Shown here: one piece after another, positions 15,645 through 24,523 of the stretch | Position numbering within the stretch: position 1 is the first letter of the stretch | Layout: every line of letters begins with the position of its first letter | Assembly: GCF_001704615.3 (NCBI RefSeq) | Contig: NZ_CP029396.2 | Span: 62,001 to 126,000 of the forward strand | Reading direction: 5' to 3' | Length of the DNA stretch: 64,000 nucleotides | Source: Acinetobacter defluvii | GTDB taxonomy: Bacteria; Pseudomonadota; Gammaproteobacteria; Pseudomonadales; Moraxellaceae | Translations under genes and position numbers: made by a program | The notes under the pieces: generated by a model | The model's database searches: none | What the model was told of the DNA's origin: nothing | The model's input: the letters and a program-made list of their open reading frames with translations, nothing else

Positions 15645-16073
15645 ATGAATAACAAAACAATTGCCAAAAAAATGATTAACCAAGTTAAATCGGTTATCAC
15701 TGACCCTCAAGCAAAAAGCTTGTTGGCTGCTTATCACGTAGAGACGTCATTTACCCACTTCTACGAAACACACAGCCACATTTACTTGGTTGGTAAAGAC
15801 ATTACTGCAGTCATGGCCAAACATTTTCCATACTTCACGTTTAAGACTCGTGATAACAAGAAAGCCCGTCACGGTATTGGCGATGGCTCAATGTCTGATT
15901 GCTTAAACAAGCTGCGCCGTGTGTATCGCTTAGAAATCAAAAAACCGATTAGCGAGAAGTTTATCGCTGAAGCTGGTGCACCGACTTTCACAAAAAGCCA
16001 ATCTGTAAGTCCTGTTGCTTATTTGATTGATGAAGTTGTGCAACTGTCTTTGCACATTAAAGACTTAAACTGA
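15645..16073 (+). CDS. hypothetical protein, 142 aa
   Basis: MNNKTIAKKMINQVKSVITDPQAKSLL...; basic soluble protein, not recognised. ATAGGG 9 nt before ATG 15645 is a fair ribosome-binding site. Its last 29 bp (from 16045) are part of the 441-bp direct repeat, so the end of this gene is also present at 22294. Confidence 0.6.
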   Translation: MNNKTIAKKMINQVKSVITDPQAKSLLAAYHVETSFTHFYETHSHIYLVGKDITAVMAKHFPYFTFKTRDNKKARHGIGDGSMSDCLNKLRRVYRLEIKKPISEKFIAEAGAPTFTKSQSVSPVAYLIDEVVQLSLHIKDLN

Positions 16074-16485
16074 TGAATCATAAAATCAATAACTTACATT
16101 AGGTATGATTCAGTAAATTTACATTATAGTTCTAAACTCAATGAACTTTGAGTTTAGATAACCAATCCATTTATGACATAATAGTTGTAAATTTACTTAT
16201 GTTTGAGTTTACCTATTCCAAATATCCAATAAGTAAATAAAACGGTGATTGCAAGTGATATAAAAATGACTATTGGGGATGGTACTTGCATTGGACTCAA
16301 CCAAAATCCAAATAAAATACATGCAACAAATGCACTGCTACAAAGAAACAACTTAAAAAATACCACAAGTATTGAATCTGATTTTTTCGTAATATTCATT
16401 CAAACTTCCTCTTTGAGTTTACAACTATATTGTTAAAGTTTAGAACATTAATGTCATTTTTGAGACTTTAATGGTCAGTCACAGC
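16045..16485. repeat. 441-bp direct repeat, copy 1 (left of integron)
   Basis: The sequence from TGTCTTTGCAC to CAGTCACAGC is repeated, apparently exactly, at 22294-22734. It holds the last 29 bp of the 15645 gene and a minus-strand 68-codon frame. Inside are imperfect inverted repeats: ACATTATAGTTCTAAACT (about 16121-16138) against GTTTAGAACATTAATGTCA (about 16438-16456), plus the hairpin CTAAACTCAA-TGAACT-TTGAGTTTAG. The integron lies exactly between the two copies. Confidence 0.9.
16193..16399 (-). CDS. small two-helix membrane protein, 68 aa (copy 1)
   Basis: MNITKKSDSILVVFFKLFLCSSAFVACILFGFW... contains two hydrophobic helices (about 11-31 and 42-60) and a basic tail GKLKHK. GAGG lies 10 nt ahead of the start on the minus strand. 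It may be a small inner-membrane protein; function unknown. Identical frame at 22442-22648. Confidence 0.45.
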   Translation of the reverse strand: MNITKKSDSILVVFFKLFLCSSAFVACILFGFWLSPMQVPSPIVIFISLAITVLFTYWIFGIGKLKHK

Positions 16486-16892
16486 GGCGTGAACGCTGGC
16501 CGTCCTTTCTGATCCGGCGCGATCCGCGCGACATCAGCCGTATCTGGGTCCTGGAACCGGAGGGACAGCATTACCTGGAAATTCCCTACCGTACCTTGTC
16601 GCATCCGGCTGTCACCCTCTGGGAACAACGGCAGGCGCTGGCGAAACTGCGGCAGCAAGGGCGCGAACAGGTGGATGAGTCGGCGCTGTTCCGCATGATC
16701 GGCCAGATGCGTGAGATTGTGACCAGCGCGCAGAAGGCCACACGCAAGGCGCGGCGTGACGCGGATCGCCGCCAGCACCTCAAGACATCAGCTCGGCCGG
16801 ACAAGCCCGTTCCGCCGGATACGGATATTGCCGACCCGCAGGCAGACAACTTGCCACCCGCCAAACCGTTCGACCAGATTGAGGAGTGGTAG
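16486..16892 (+). pseudogene. tniA: tniA, 3' part only (Tn402/Tn5053 transposase)
   Basis: The frame reads RRERWPSFLIRRDPRDISRIWVLEPEGQHYLEIPYRTLSHPAVTLWEQRQALAKLR and ends DQIEEW-TAG at 16892. This is the C-terminal ~135 residues of the Tn402/Tn5053-family TniA DDE transposase; the catalytic domain is missing. The break at 16485/16486 coincides with the end of the 441-bp repeat. Confidence 0.85.
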
Positions 16893-16894
16893 CC

Positions 16895-17887
16895 GTGGAC
16901 GAATATCCCATCATCGACCTGTCCCACCTGCTGCCGGCGGCCCAGGGCTTGGCCCGTCTTCCGGCGGACGAGCGCATCCAGCGCCTTCGCGCCGACCGCT
17001 GGATCGGCTATCCGCGCGCAGTCGAGGCGCTGAACCGGCTGGAAGCCCTTTATGCGTGGCCAAACAAGCAACGCATGCCCAACCTGCTGCTGGTTGGCCC
17101 GACCAACAATGGCAAGTCGATGATCGTCGAGAAGTTCCGCCGCACCCACCCGGCCAGCTCCGACGCCGACCAGGAGCACATCCCGGTGTTGGTCGTGCAG
17201 ATGCCGTCCGAGCCGTCCGTGATCCGCTTCTACGTCGCGCTGCTCGCCGCGATGGGCGCGCCGCTGCGCCCACGCCCACGGTTGCCGGAAATGGAGCAAC
17301 TGGCTCTGGCACTGCTGCGCAAGGTCGGCGTGCGCATGCTGGTGATCGACGAGCTGCACAACGTGCTGGCCGGCAACAGCGTCAACCGCCGGGAATTCCT
17401 CAACCTGCTGCGCTTCCTCGGCAACGAACTGCGCATCCCGTTGGTTGGGGTAGGCACGCGCGACGCCTACCTAGCCATCCGCTCCGATGACCAGTTGGAA
17501 AATCGCTTCGAGCCGATGATGCTGCCGGTATGGGAGGCCAACGACGATTGCTGCTCACTGCTGGCCAGCTTCGCCGCTTCGCTCCCGCTGCGCCGGCCTT
17601 CCCCAATTGCCACGCTGGACATGGCTCGCTACCTGCTCACACGCAGCGAGGGCACCATAGGGGAACTGGCGCACTTGCTGATGGCGGCGGCCATCGTCGC
17701 CGTGGAGAGCGGCGAGGAAGCGATCAACCATCGCACACTCAGCATGGCCTGTCGACAACCTCTCGCGCAACCAAGACATCGCGGTCGGACTGCAAGTGAT
17801 CTTGAAGCCACGGGCCCGTCCCACCCCGACATGGACCTCGATGCCCGAACGGACGTTAGATTTCGAGTTCTAGGCGTTCTGCGATGA
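16895..17887 (+). pseudogene. tniB: tniB with truncated 3' end (Tn402-type transposition ATPase)
   Basis: From GTG 16895 the protein reads DEYPIIDLSHLLPAAQGLARL. Walker A is GPTNNGKSMI (about residues 67-76) and Walker B is RMLVIDELHNVL. The tniB match holds to NHRTLSMA (about 17750) and then passes into 3'-conserved-segment sequence that is read in frame to 17887, adding about 45 foreign residues. TniB normally hands target DNA to TniA; with tniA broken it has no role here. Confidence 0.85.
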
Positions 17888-18356
17888 AGGTTGGATCCCA
17901 GCCGGGATTGAAAGTGTCGACGTGGGTGAATCCGAGCCGCTCGTATAGGCCACGCAGGTTCGGGTGGCAGTCGAGCCGCAGTTTGGCGCACCCCTGCGTT
18001 CGCGCGGCATGGCGGCAAGCCTCGATCAGCGCGGAGCTGACACCCCGGCCCGCATGTGTCCGTCGCACCGCGAGCTTGTGCAGATATGCGGCCTCCCCCT
18101 TGAGGGCGTCGGGCCAGAACTCGGGATCCTCGGCCGACAAGGTGCAACAGCCGACGATGCCGTCGCTGCAACTCGCGACTAGGAGCTCGGATCTCAGGAC
18201 GAAGGTCTCCGCGAATGTCCGGTCGATCCGCGCGACGTCCCAGGCGGGCGTTCCCTTGGCGGACATCCACGCCGCAGCGTCGTGCATCAGCCGCACAACC
18301 TCGTCGATATCACCCGAGCAGGCGACCCGAACGTTCGGAGGCTCCTCGCTGTCCAT
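17856..18356 (-). CDS. GNAT-family acetyltransferase (orf5 of the 3'-conserved segment)
   Basis: 166 aa. The acetyl-CoA-binding signature HAGRGVSSALIEACRHAARTQGCAKLRL is followed by NLRGLYERLGF, typical of GNAT enzymes. It is the conserved orf5 downstream of sul1 in class 1 integrons; its substrate is not known. It overlaps the read-through end of tniB on the other strand. Confidence 0.9.
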   Translation of the reverse strand: MDSEEPPNVRVACSGDIDEVVRLMHDAAAWMSAKGTPAWDVARIDRTFAETFVLRSELLVASCSDGIVGCCTLSAEDPEFWPDALKGEAAYLHKLAVRRTHAGRGVSSALIEACRHAARTQGCAKLRLDCHPNLRGLYERLGFTHVDTFNPGWDPTFIAERLELEI

Positions 18357-18483
18357 TCGCTCCCCTGGCGCGGTATGAACCGCCGCCTCATAGTGCAGTT
18401 TGATCCTGACGAGCCCAGCATGTCTGCGCCCACCTTCGCGGAACCTGACCAGGGTCCGCTAGCGGGCGGCCGGAAGGTGAATG

Positions 18484-19323
18484 CTAGGCATGATCTAACC
18501 CTCGGTCTCTGGCGTCGCGACTGCGAAATTTCGCGAGGGTTTCCGAGAAGGTGATTGCGCTTCGCAGATCTCCAGGCGCGTGGGTGCGGACGTAGTCAGC
18601 GCCATTGCCGATCGCGTGAAGTTCCGCCGCAAGGCTCGCTGGACCCAGATCCTTTACAGGAAGGCCAACGGTGGCGCCCAAGAAGGATTTCCGCGACACC
18701 GAGACCAATAGCGGAAGCCCCAACGCCGACTTCAGCTTTTGAAGGTTCGACAGCACGTGCAGCGATGTTTCCGGTGCGGGGCTCAAGAAAAATCCCATCC
18801 CCGGATCGAGGATGAGCCGGTCGGCAGCGACCCCGCTCCGTCGCAAGGCGGAAACCCGCGCCTCGAAGAACCGCACAATCTCGTCGAGCGCGTCTTCGGG
18901 TCGAAGGTGACCGGTGCGGGTGGCGATGCCATCCCGCTGCGCTGAGTGCATAACCACCAGCCTGCAGTCCGCCTCAGCAATATCGGGATAGAGCGCAGGG
19001 TCAGGAAATCCTTGGATATCGTTCAGGTAGCCCACGCCGCGCTTGAGCGCATAGCGCTGGGTTTCCGGTTGGAAGCTGTCGATTGAAACACGGTGCATCT
19101 GATCGGACAGGGCGTCTAAGAGCGGCGCAATACGTCTGATCTCATCGGCCGGCGATACAGGCCTCGCGTCCGGATGGCTGGCGGCCGGTCCGACATCCAC
19201 GACGTCTGATCCGACTCGCAGCATTTCGATCGCCGCGGTGACAGCGCCGGCGGGGTCTAGCCGCCGGCTCTCATCGAAGAAGGAGTCCTCGGTGAGATTC
19301 AGAATGCCGAACACCGTCACCAT
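18484..19323 (-). CDS. sul1: sulfonamide-insensitive dihydropteroate synthase Sul1
   Basis: 279 aa from [18 protein letters not shown]. Contains the DHPS pterin and phosphate-binding segments ([27 protein letters not shown]). It replaces the sulfonamide-sensitive chromosomal enzyme in folate synthesis. It overlaps the end of qacEdelta1 by 7 bp, the usual 3'-conserved-segment arrangement, and is transcribed from the integron promoters. Confidence 0.97.
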   Translation of the reverse strand: MVTVFGILNLTEDSFFDESRRLDPAGAVTAAIEMLRVGSDVVDVGPAASHPDARPVSPADEIRRIAPLLDALSDQMHRVSIDSFQPETQRYALKRGVGYLNDIQGFPDPALYPDIAEADCRLVVMHSAQRDGIATRTGHLRPEDALDEIVRFFEARVSALRRSGVAADRLILDPGMGFFLSPAPETSLHVLSNLQKLKSALGLPLLVSVSRKSFLGATVGLPVKDLGPASLAAELHAIGNGADYVRTHAPGDLRSAITFSETLAKFRSRDARDRGLDHA

Positions 19324-19664
19324 GGCGTCGGCCTCCGCAGCGACTTCCACGATGGGGATCGGGCGAGCAAAAAGGCAGCAATTATGAGCCCCATACCTAC
19401 AAAGCCCCACGCATCAAGCTTTTGCCCATGAAGCAACCAGGCAATGGCTGTAATTATGACGACGCCGAGTCCCGACCAGACTGCATAAGCAACACCGACA
19501 GGGATGGATTTCAGAACCAGAGAAAGAAAATAAAATGCGATGCCATAACCGATTATGACAACGGCGGAAGGGGCAAGCTTAGTAAAGCCCTCGCTAGATT
19601 TTAATGCGGATGTTGCGATTACTTCGCCAACTATTGCGATAACAAGAAAAAGCCAGCCTTTCAT
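19317..19664 (-). CDS. qacEdelta1: truncated small multidrug efflux protein QacEdelta1
   Basis: 115 aa. [30 protein letters not shown] keeps the membrane-embedded Glu of SMR transporters and three full membrane helices; the fourth is replaced ([15 protein letters not shown]), the known delta1 truncation. It gives weak efflux of quaternary ammonium compounds. First gene of the 3'-conserved segment. Confidence 0.97.
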   Translation of the reverse strand: MKGWLFLVIAIVGEVIATSALKSSEGFTKLAPSAVVIIGYGIAFYFLSLVLKSIPVGVAYAVWSGLGVVIITAIAWLLHGQKLDAWGFVGMGLIIAAFLLARSPSWKSLRRPTPW

Positions 19665-19765
19665 GATATATCTCCCAATTTGTGTAGGGCTTATTATGCA
19701 CGCTTAAAAATAATAAAAGCAGACTTGACCTGATAGTTTGGCTGTGAGCAATTATGTGCTTAGTG

Positions 19766-19837
19766 CATCTAACGTTTGACATGAGGGGCGGCCAAGGGCG
19801 CCAGCCCTTGGACGTCCCCCTCGATGGAAGGGTTAGG
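19766..19837 (-). other. attC site of the aac(6')-Ib cassette
   Basis: Between the core sites GTTAGAT (at the qacEdelta1 junction) and GCCTAAC lies a long imperfect palindrome: GGCGGCCAAGGGCGCC against GCCCTTGGACGTCCCCC. This is the recombination site used by IntI1 to move the cassette. Confidence 0.85.
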
Positions 19838-20387
19838 CATCACTGCGTGTTCGCTCGAATGCCTGGCGTGTTTGAACCATGTACACGGCTGGACCATCTG
19901 GGGTGGTTACGGTACCTTGCCTCTCAAACCCCGCTTTCTCGTAGCATCGGATCGCTCGCAAGTTGCTCGGCGACGGGTCCGTTTGGATCTTGGTGACCTC
20001 GGGATCATTGAACAGCAACTCAACCAGAGCTCGAACCAGCTTGGTTCCCAAGCCTTTGCCCAGTTGTGATGCATTCGCCAGTGACTGGTCTATTCCGCGT
20101 ACTCCTGGATCGGTTTCTTCTTCCCACCATCCGTCCCCGCTTCCAAGAGCAACGTACGACTGGGCATACCCAATCGGCTCTCCATTCAGCATTGCAATGT
20201 ATGGAGTGACGGACTCTTGCGCTAAAACGCTTGGCAAGTACTGTTCCTGTACGTCAGCAAGTGTCGGGCGTGCTTCTTCTCCGCCCCACCACTCGACGAT
20301 ATGAGATCGATTTAGCCACTCATAGAGCATCGCAAGGTCATGCTCAGTCATGAGGCGCAGTGTGACGGAATCGTTGCTGTTGGTCAC
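19833..20387 (-). CDS. aac(6')-Ib: aminoglycoside 6'-N-acetyltransferase AAC(6')-Ib, Ser variant
   Basis: 184 aa from GTG 20387 ([24 protein letters not shown]); the frame is open to 20453, so a longer form begun inside the upstream attC is possible. GNAT fold with acetyl-CoA loop [11 protein letters not shown]. The segment [10 protein letters not shown] carries Ser where common AAC(6')-Ib has Leu (residue 102 here, 119 in some schemes). GDGWWEEE and TTPDGPA show it is not the fluoroquinolone-acetylating -cr form. Acetylates the 6'-amino group of tobramycin-type aminoglycosides; the Leu/Ser change is known to shift preference from amikacin to gentamicin. Second cassette. Confidence 0.93.
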   Translation of the reverse strand: MTNSNDSVTLRLMTEHDLAMLYEWLNRSHIVEWWGGEEARPTLADVQEQYLPSVLAQESVTPYIAMLNGEPIGYAQSYVALGSGDGWWEEETDPGVRGIDQSLANASQLGKGLGTKLVRALVELLFNDPEVTKIQTDPSPSNLRAIRCYEKAGFERQGTVTTPDGPAVYMVQTRQAFERTRSDA

Positions 20388-20525
20388 GATGCTGTACTTT
20401 GTGATGCCTAACGCCGCCATAAACGGCGACAGGGTGGCGCGCCTATTGCGCATAAAATGGCGAAGCCATGCGCAACAGGCGCGGAATCTCTGGCGTCCGG
20501 TTTGATGGCTTTGTTATGCAAAGGA

Positions 20526-20978
20526 CTAGTCTTCAATGACGTGTAAACCACGGCGCTTTAAGTCCTCCAACGAATCCAACATTCCCCTTATTAATTCAAC
20601 AGGATGCCCCTCCCAGTCTTCAACAACGCCAACAATTCTCAAGGGTTCGCAGGTTCTATAGGACTGTGTTGGATTACCGGGAAATCTTTTGTTCGTAAGA
20701 TTCGGATCGTCTTCGAACGGTCCTGTTGGCTCAACTATGTATATGTAGCCGCGACCCTCGAGGCCAGACAGTGACATAGCAAGTTCAGCTCCCCAAACTG
20801 CTGGCTCCATCAAGGCTGAAAAGTAGATGTGCTTAAGAATACGACCGTCCTCGAAATGAGAGATGAACCCTGTGGTTAGCAAGTCACCAATCGCCAAATT
20901 GGCTTTGGTTCCATGATAGAACGGTCCTTGCACCTGCTTGTAATTATCATGAGAGATGGGAATCCAATCTTTTACCAT
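20526..20978 (-). CDS. arr: rifampicin ADP-ribosyltransferase Arr (Arr-2/Arr-3 type)
   Basis: 150 aa, MVKDWIPISHDNYKQVQGPFYHGTKANLAIGDLLTTGF...; the length and FYHGTK...YIYIVEPTGPFEDDPNLTNKRFPGNPT segments are typical of integron Arr enzymes, which ADP-ribosylate rifampicin using NAD+. First cassette, next to attI1, so closest to the Pc promoter. Whether it is arr-2 or arr-3 cannot be decided by eye. Confidence 0.93.
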   Translation of the reverse strand: MVKDWIPISHDNYKQVQGPFYHGTKANLAIGDLLTTGFISHFEDGRILKHIYFSALMEPAVWGAELAMSLSGLEGRGYIYIVEPTGPFEDDPNLTNKRFPGNPTQSYRTCEPLRIVGVVEDWEGHPVELIRGMLDSLEDLKRRGLHVIED

Positions 20979-20989
20979 TTTAAGACCCT

Positions 20990-21075
20990 TAATTGTTGGG
21001 ATTTGGCTGCATAACTTTGTTTTAGGGCGACTGCCCTGCTGCGTAACATCGTTGCTGCTCCATAACATCAAACAT
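20990..21075 (-). other. attI1 recombination site region
   Basis: On the minus strand the 5'-conserved segment runs through GATGTTACGCAGCAGGGCAG to the cassette junction AAACAAAGTTATGC, where the arr cassette was inserted at the G/TT core. Typical attI1. Confidence 0.8.
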
Positions 21076-21150
21076 CGACCCACGGCGTAACGCGCTTGCT
21101 GCTTGGATGCCCGAGGCATAGACTGTACAAAAAAACAGTCATAACAAGCC

Positions 21151-22164
21151 ATGAAAACCGCCACTGCGCCGTTACCACCGCTGCGTTCGGTCAAGGTTCT
21201 GGACCAGTTGCGTGAGCGCATACGCTACTTGCATTACAGTTTACGAACCGAACAGGCTTATGTCAACTGGGTTCGTGCCTTCATCCGTTTCCACGGTGTG
21301 CGTCACCCGGCAACCTTGGGCAGCAGCGAAGTCGAGGCATTTCTGTCCTGGCTGGCGAACGAGCGCAAGGTTTCGGTCTCCACGCATCGTCAGGCATTGG
21401 CGGCCTTGCTGTTCTTCTACGGCAAGGTGCTGTGCACGGATCTGCCCTGGCTTCAGGAGATCGGAAGACCTCGGCCGTCGCGGCGCTTGCCGGTGGTGCT
21501 GACCCCGGATGAAGTGGTTCGCATCCTCGGTTTTCTGGAAGGCGAGCATCGTTTGTTCGCCCAGCTTCTGTATGGAACGGGCATGCGGATCAGTGAGGGT
21601 TTGCAACTGCGGGTCAAGGATCTGGATTTCGATCACGGCACGATCATCGTGCGGGAGGGCAAGGGCTCCAAGGATCGGGCCTTGATGTTACCCGAGAGCT
21701 TGGCACCCAGCCTGCGCGAGCAGCTGTCGCGTGCACGGGCATGGTGGCTGAAGGACCAGGCCGAGGGCCGCAGCGGCGTTGCGCTTCCCGACGCCCTTGA
21801 GCGGAAGTATCCGCGCGCCGGGCATTCCTGGCCGTGGTTCTGGGTTTTTGCGCAGCACACGCATTCGACCGATCCACGGAGCGGTGTCGTGCGTCGCCAT
21901 CACATGTATGACCAGACCTTTCAGCGCGCCTTCAAACGTGCCGTAGAACAAGCAGGCATCACGAAGCCCGCCACACCGCACACCCTCCGCCACTCGTTCG
22001 CGACGGCCTTGCTCCGCAGCGGTTACGACATTCGAACCGTGCAGGATCTGCTCGGCCATTCCGACGTCTCTACGACGATGATTTACACGCATGTGCTGAA
22101 AGTTGGCGGTGCCGGAGTGCGCTCACCGCTTGATGCGCTGCCGCCCCTCACTAGTGAGAGGTAG
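21151..22164 (+). CDS. intI1: class 1 integron integrase IntI1
   Basis: 337 aa tyrosine recombinase, full length: [29 protein letters not shown] at the start; catalytic residues visible in [13 protein letters not shown] (Arg), [14 protein letters not shown] (His-x-x-Arg), [15 protein letters not shown] (His and the nucleophilic Tyr). Arg32 and Asn39 accompany the PcS promoter version. Catalyses attI x attC cassette exchange. Confidence 0.97.
   Translation: MKTATAPLPPLRSVKVLDQLRERIRYLHYSLRTEQAYVNWVRAFIRFHGVRHPATLGSSEVEAFLSWLANERKVSVSTHRQALAALLFFYGKVLCTDLPWLQEIGRPRPSRRLPVVLTPDEVVRILGFLEGEHRLFAQLLYGTGMRISEGLQLRVKDLDFDHGTIIVREGKGSKDRALMLPESLAPSLREQLSRARAWWLKDQAEGRSGVALPDALERKYPRAGHSWPWFWVFAQHTHSTDPRSGVVRRHHMYDQTFQRAFKRAVEQAGITKPATPHTLRHSFATALLRSGYDIRTVQDLLGHSDVSTTMIYTHVLKVGGAGVRSPLDALPPLTSER
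21238..21266 (-). promoter_or_regulatory. strong integron cassette promoter PcS
   Basis: Read on the minus strand inside intI1: TTGACA (21261-21266), 17 bp, TAAACT (21238-21243). This is the strong Pc variant. The secondary P2 site (TTGTTA at 21142-21147, TACAGT at 21122-21127) has a 14-bp spacer and is therefore expected to be inactive. Pc drives arr, aac(6')-Ib, qacEdelta1 and sul1. Confidence 0.92.
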
Positions 22165-22293
22165 GGCAGCGCAAGTCAATCCTGGCGGATTCACTACCCC
22201 TGCGCGAAGGCCATCGGTGCCGCATCGAACGGCCGGTTGCGGAAAGTCCTCCCTGCGTCCGCTGATGGCCGGCAGCAGCCCGTCGTTGCCTGA

Positions 22294-22734
22294 TGTCTTT
22301 GCACATTAAAGACTTAAACTGATGAATCATAAAATCAATAACTTACATTAGGTATGATTCAGTAAATTTACATTATAGTTCTAAACTCAATGAACTTTGA
22401 GTTTAGATAACCAATCCATTTATGACATAATAGTTGTAAATTTACTTATGTTTGAGTTTACCTATTCCAAATATCCAATAAGTAAATAAAACGGTGATTG
22501 CAAGTGATATAAAAATGACTATTGGGGATGGTACTTGCATTGGACTCAACCAAAATCCAAATAAAATACATGCAACAAATGCACTGCTACAAAGAAACAA
22601 CTTAAAAAATACCACAAGTATTGAATCTGATTTTTTCGTAATATTCATTCAAACTTCCTCTTTGAGTTTACAACTATATTGTTAAAGTTTAGAACATTAA
22701 TGTCATTTTTGAGACTTTAATGGTCAGTCACAGC
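22294..22734. repeat. 441-bp direct repeat, copy 2 (right of integron)
   Basis: Repeats 16045-16485 base for base as far as read. The left edge lies within the integron 5'-segment (GTTGCC-TGA|TGTCTTTGC) and the right edge continues into backbone (CACAGC-AACAAGAAAC). Confidence 0.9.
22442..22648 (-). CDS. small two-helix membrane protein, 68 aa (copy 2)
   Basis: Same sequence as 16193-16399, within the second 441-bp repeat. Two hydrophobic segments and a basic C-terminus; unknown function. Confidence 0.45.
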   Translation of the reverse strand: MNITKKSDSILVVFFKLFLCSSAFVACILFGFWLSPMQVPSPIVIFISLAITVLFTYWIFGIGKLKHK

Positions 22735-22850
22735 AACAAGAAACAGCGCCGATCGCACGATCTGACGTTCAAAACAGTTTCCAGGATCTTTTCAATTGAT
22801 TTGAGGCTTATATGAATATGCATACGACTCAAAAGAGTGAGAGAGACAAA

Positions 22851-23099
22851 ATGACAAAACGCTGTTCTGTTGATGTGAAGTCACCCTGGTTCTTCATAGA
22901 GAACCAAATCCCAAACAAAGATGGCACGGCGTTTATTGTGTGGGATGAATTCTTAGACCATGAAATTAAACCTATCCGCTGGAGCGATAAGATCCGTGAC
23001 TATGCTTCAGGTGAAGTCGAATGGAGTGGAAGCTTCTTATTTTGGCGATATGATGATGGTACACCAGCTGAATCACCAAGAAGCTATCAGCAATCTTAA
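22851..23099 (+). CDS. hypothetical protein, 82 aa
   Basis: MTKRCSVDVKSPWFFIENQIPNKDGTAFIVWDEFLDHEIKPIRW...; Trp-rich, soluble, not recognised. GAGAGAGAC just before ATG 22851 supports this start; the frame is also open from ATG 22812. Confidence 0.55.
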   Translation: MTKRCSVDVKSPWFFIENQIPNKDGTAFIVWDEFLDHEIKPIRWSDKIRDYASGEVEWSGSFLFWRYDDGTPAESPRSYQQS

Positions 23100-23233
23100 T
23101 TTCTTATATTTCCGAGGGTGTAGCCAATTGATTTTGAGATTTGATCAATCTCTTTAAGGCAAAGGTTTGATTCCTTGAATGCCAGTTCGAGTCTGACCAT
23201 CCCCGTCATTGCCAACAAATTCCCTCAAATGAA

Positions 23234-24523
23234 TCAATTGAAGACAATCATACCAGCCTCACTAAAATAGTTACGGCTTTGACGTTCTGACTTAGGTTCC
23301 CAATCTCTATTTTTCAGATTACATGATCCAGCAGCAATTTTAGCCTTGCCAAACTTACTTTGAATGTTTTGAAACGCCGTCATTAACGCTTGCTCTTTTT
23401 CAAGCTGCTCTACGTCAGTTAGTAGGCCGATCGTGCGATGTTCTTCTTTTATCAATTCACACAACATCACGCCACATTTCTTAAACTCTATCCCCTCTTT
23501 GTACAATTTATCAATCAGTGATGTGGCAGCTTTAACCAGTTGCATCAAATTGTTTGTAGGTTGGGTAAACGTGTATGTTAACGACTTGCTGTAATACGGT
23601 TTTGACTGGTCAAATGGGTTGGATTGCAAGAAAACAATCAGAGATCCGCATAGCTGGTGTTCAGCAACAAGCCGATTGAATGCATTATGGGTATATTTGC
23701 TGATGGCTTCTTGAAGAATTGAGAGCTCAGTAATTTTCTGGCCGAAAGATTTGCTCGAGACAATCTGTTGTTTCGCCTTAGGTGAACTTTCAAATTCAAA
23801 GCATGGCTGGCCAAGCAATTCTAAAATCGTACTTTGCATATTCACATTGAAGAGTTCACGCATTCGATTCGGGTTGGATGTTGCAAGATCCAGCACACTT
23901 AAAATCCCCATGTCATTAAGCTTTTTAGCGTACTTTCGCCCTACACCCCATATTTCATCAACTGGCATGCTTTGATAGTAGCTTTCGACATCTACCAGGC
24001 TCATTGTCACTAAATTACAGATTCCATTTAATTCTGGATTCTTTTTGGCAAGGTTGTTGGCCATTTTACTTTCAGTCAGTGTTCTACCAACACCCACGCA
24101 CGTTGTTAAGCCAATAAACTTATATACTTGATGCCGAATCTCCCGTGCCATTTCAGTAGCATCAAAGTTTTTAGTAAATTGAGTAAATTCTATAAAGCCT
24201 TCATCAATGCTGTAAATGCTGTAACAGCTTGGATCTACAAAACCAGATAATATTCCATGAAAACGGCGTGACATTTCGCCATATAGCGCAAAATTGCTCG
24301 ATAGCACATGAACGTTATGTTTATTGATGATGTCTTGGACCTTAAAGAGTGGCGCACCCATCGGGATTTTTAAGAGTTTAGCTTCAGCGCTTCTCGCGAT
24401 GATTGTTCCATCATTAGAGCTTAAGACAACGCATGGTTTACCCTTTAACTTAGGGTTCCAAAATGCTTCCATCGAACAATATGCCGAATTTATATCAACA
24501 TGAATAAATACCCGGTTTGTCAT
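23234..24523 (-). CDS. umuC: Y-family DNA polymerase V catalytic subunit UmuC
   Basis: 429 aa. FIHVDINSAYCSMEAFWNPKLKGKPCVVLSSNDG carries the first catalytic Asp and the SYC/MEAF palm start; SIDEGFIEF carries the Asp-Glu pair; helix-hairpin-helix EIWGVGRKYAKKLNDMGI follows at about 185-205; little-finger domain and UmuC-type C-terminus after 250. It performs error-prone bypass of DNA lesions together with cleaved UmuD. The start codon overlaps the umuD stop by 4 bp (ATGA), so the two are translationally coupled. Confidence 0.95.
   Translation of the reverse strand: MTNRVFIHVDINSAYCSMEAFWNPKLKGKPCVVLSSNDGTIIARSAEAKLLKIPMGAPLFKVQDIINKHNVHVLSSNFALYGEMSRRFHGILSGFVDPSCYSIYSIDEGFIEFTQFTKNFDATEMAREIRHQVYKFIGLTTCVGVGRTLTESKMANNLAKKNPELNGICNLVTMSLVDVESYYQSMPVDEIWGVGRKYAKKLNDMGILSVLDLATSNPNRMRELFNVNMQSTILELLGQPCFEFESSPKAKQQIVSSKSFGQKITELSILQEAISKYTHNAFNRLVAEHQLCGSLIVFLQSNPFDQSKPYYSKSLTYTFTQPTNNLMQLVKAATSLIDKLYKEGIEFKKCGVMLCELIKEEHRTIGLLTDVEQLEKEQALMTAFQNIQSKFGKAKIAAGSCNLKNRDWEPKSERQSRNYFSEAGMIVFN

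Larger units (their letters stand above)
16486..22293. mobile_element. truncated class 1 integron with Tn402-type tni remnant
   Basis: GC-rich block (about 60%) containing 5'-conserved segment (intI1, attI1), cassettes arr and aac(6')-Ib variant, 3'-conserved segment (qacEdelta1, sul1, orf5) and truncated tniB/tniA. Neither outer inverted repeat is present. The 5'-segment stops at CCCGTCGTTGCC, short of the initial repeat IRi, and tniA lacks its N-terminal part together with IRt. Both edges abut copies of the same 441-bp repeat. The element cannot transpose by itself. Confidence 0.9.

Noticed and set aside
16586..17359. 257-aa minus-strand frame opposite tniA/tniB
   Set aside because: It is a GC-rich shadow frame; the plus strand encodes recognisable TniA and TniB.
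19833..20387. Fluoroquinolone-acetylating aac(6')-Ib-cr
   Set aside because: The protein has Trp (GDGWW) and Asp (TTPDGPA) at the two defining positions, not Arg and Tyr.
16045..22734. XerC/XerD (pdif) sites at the 441-bp repeats
   Set aside because: Segments such as GACATAATAGTTG only faintly resemble the 11-6-11 pdif layout and the two half-sites do not match convincingly.
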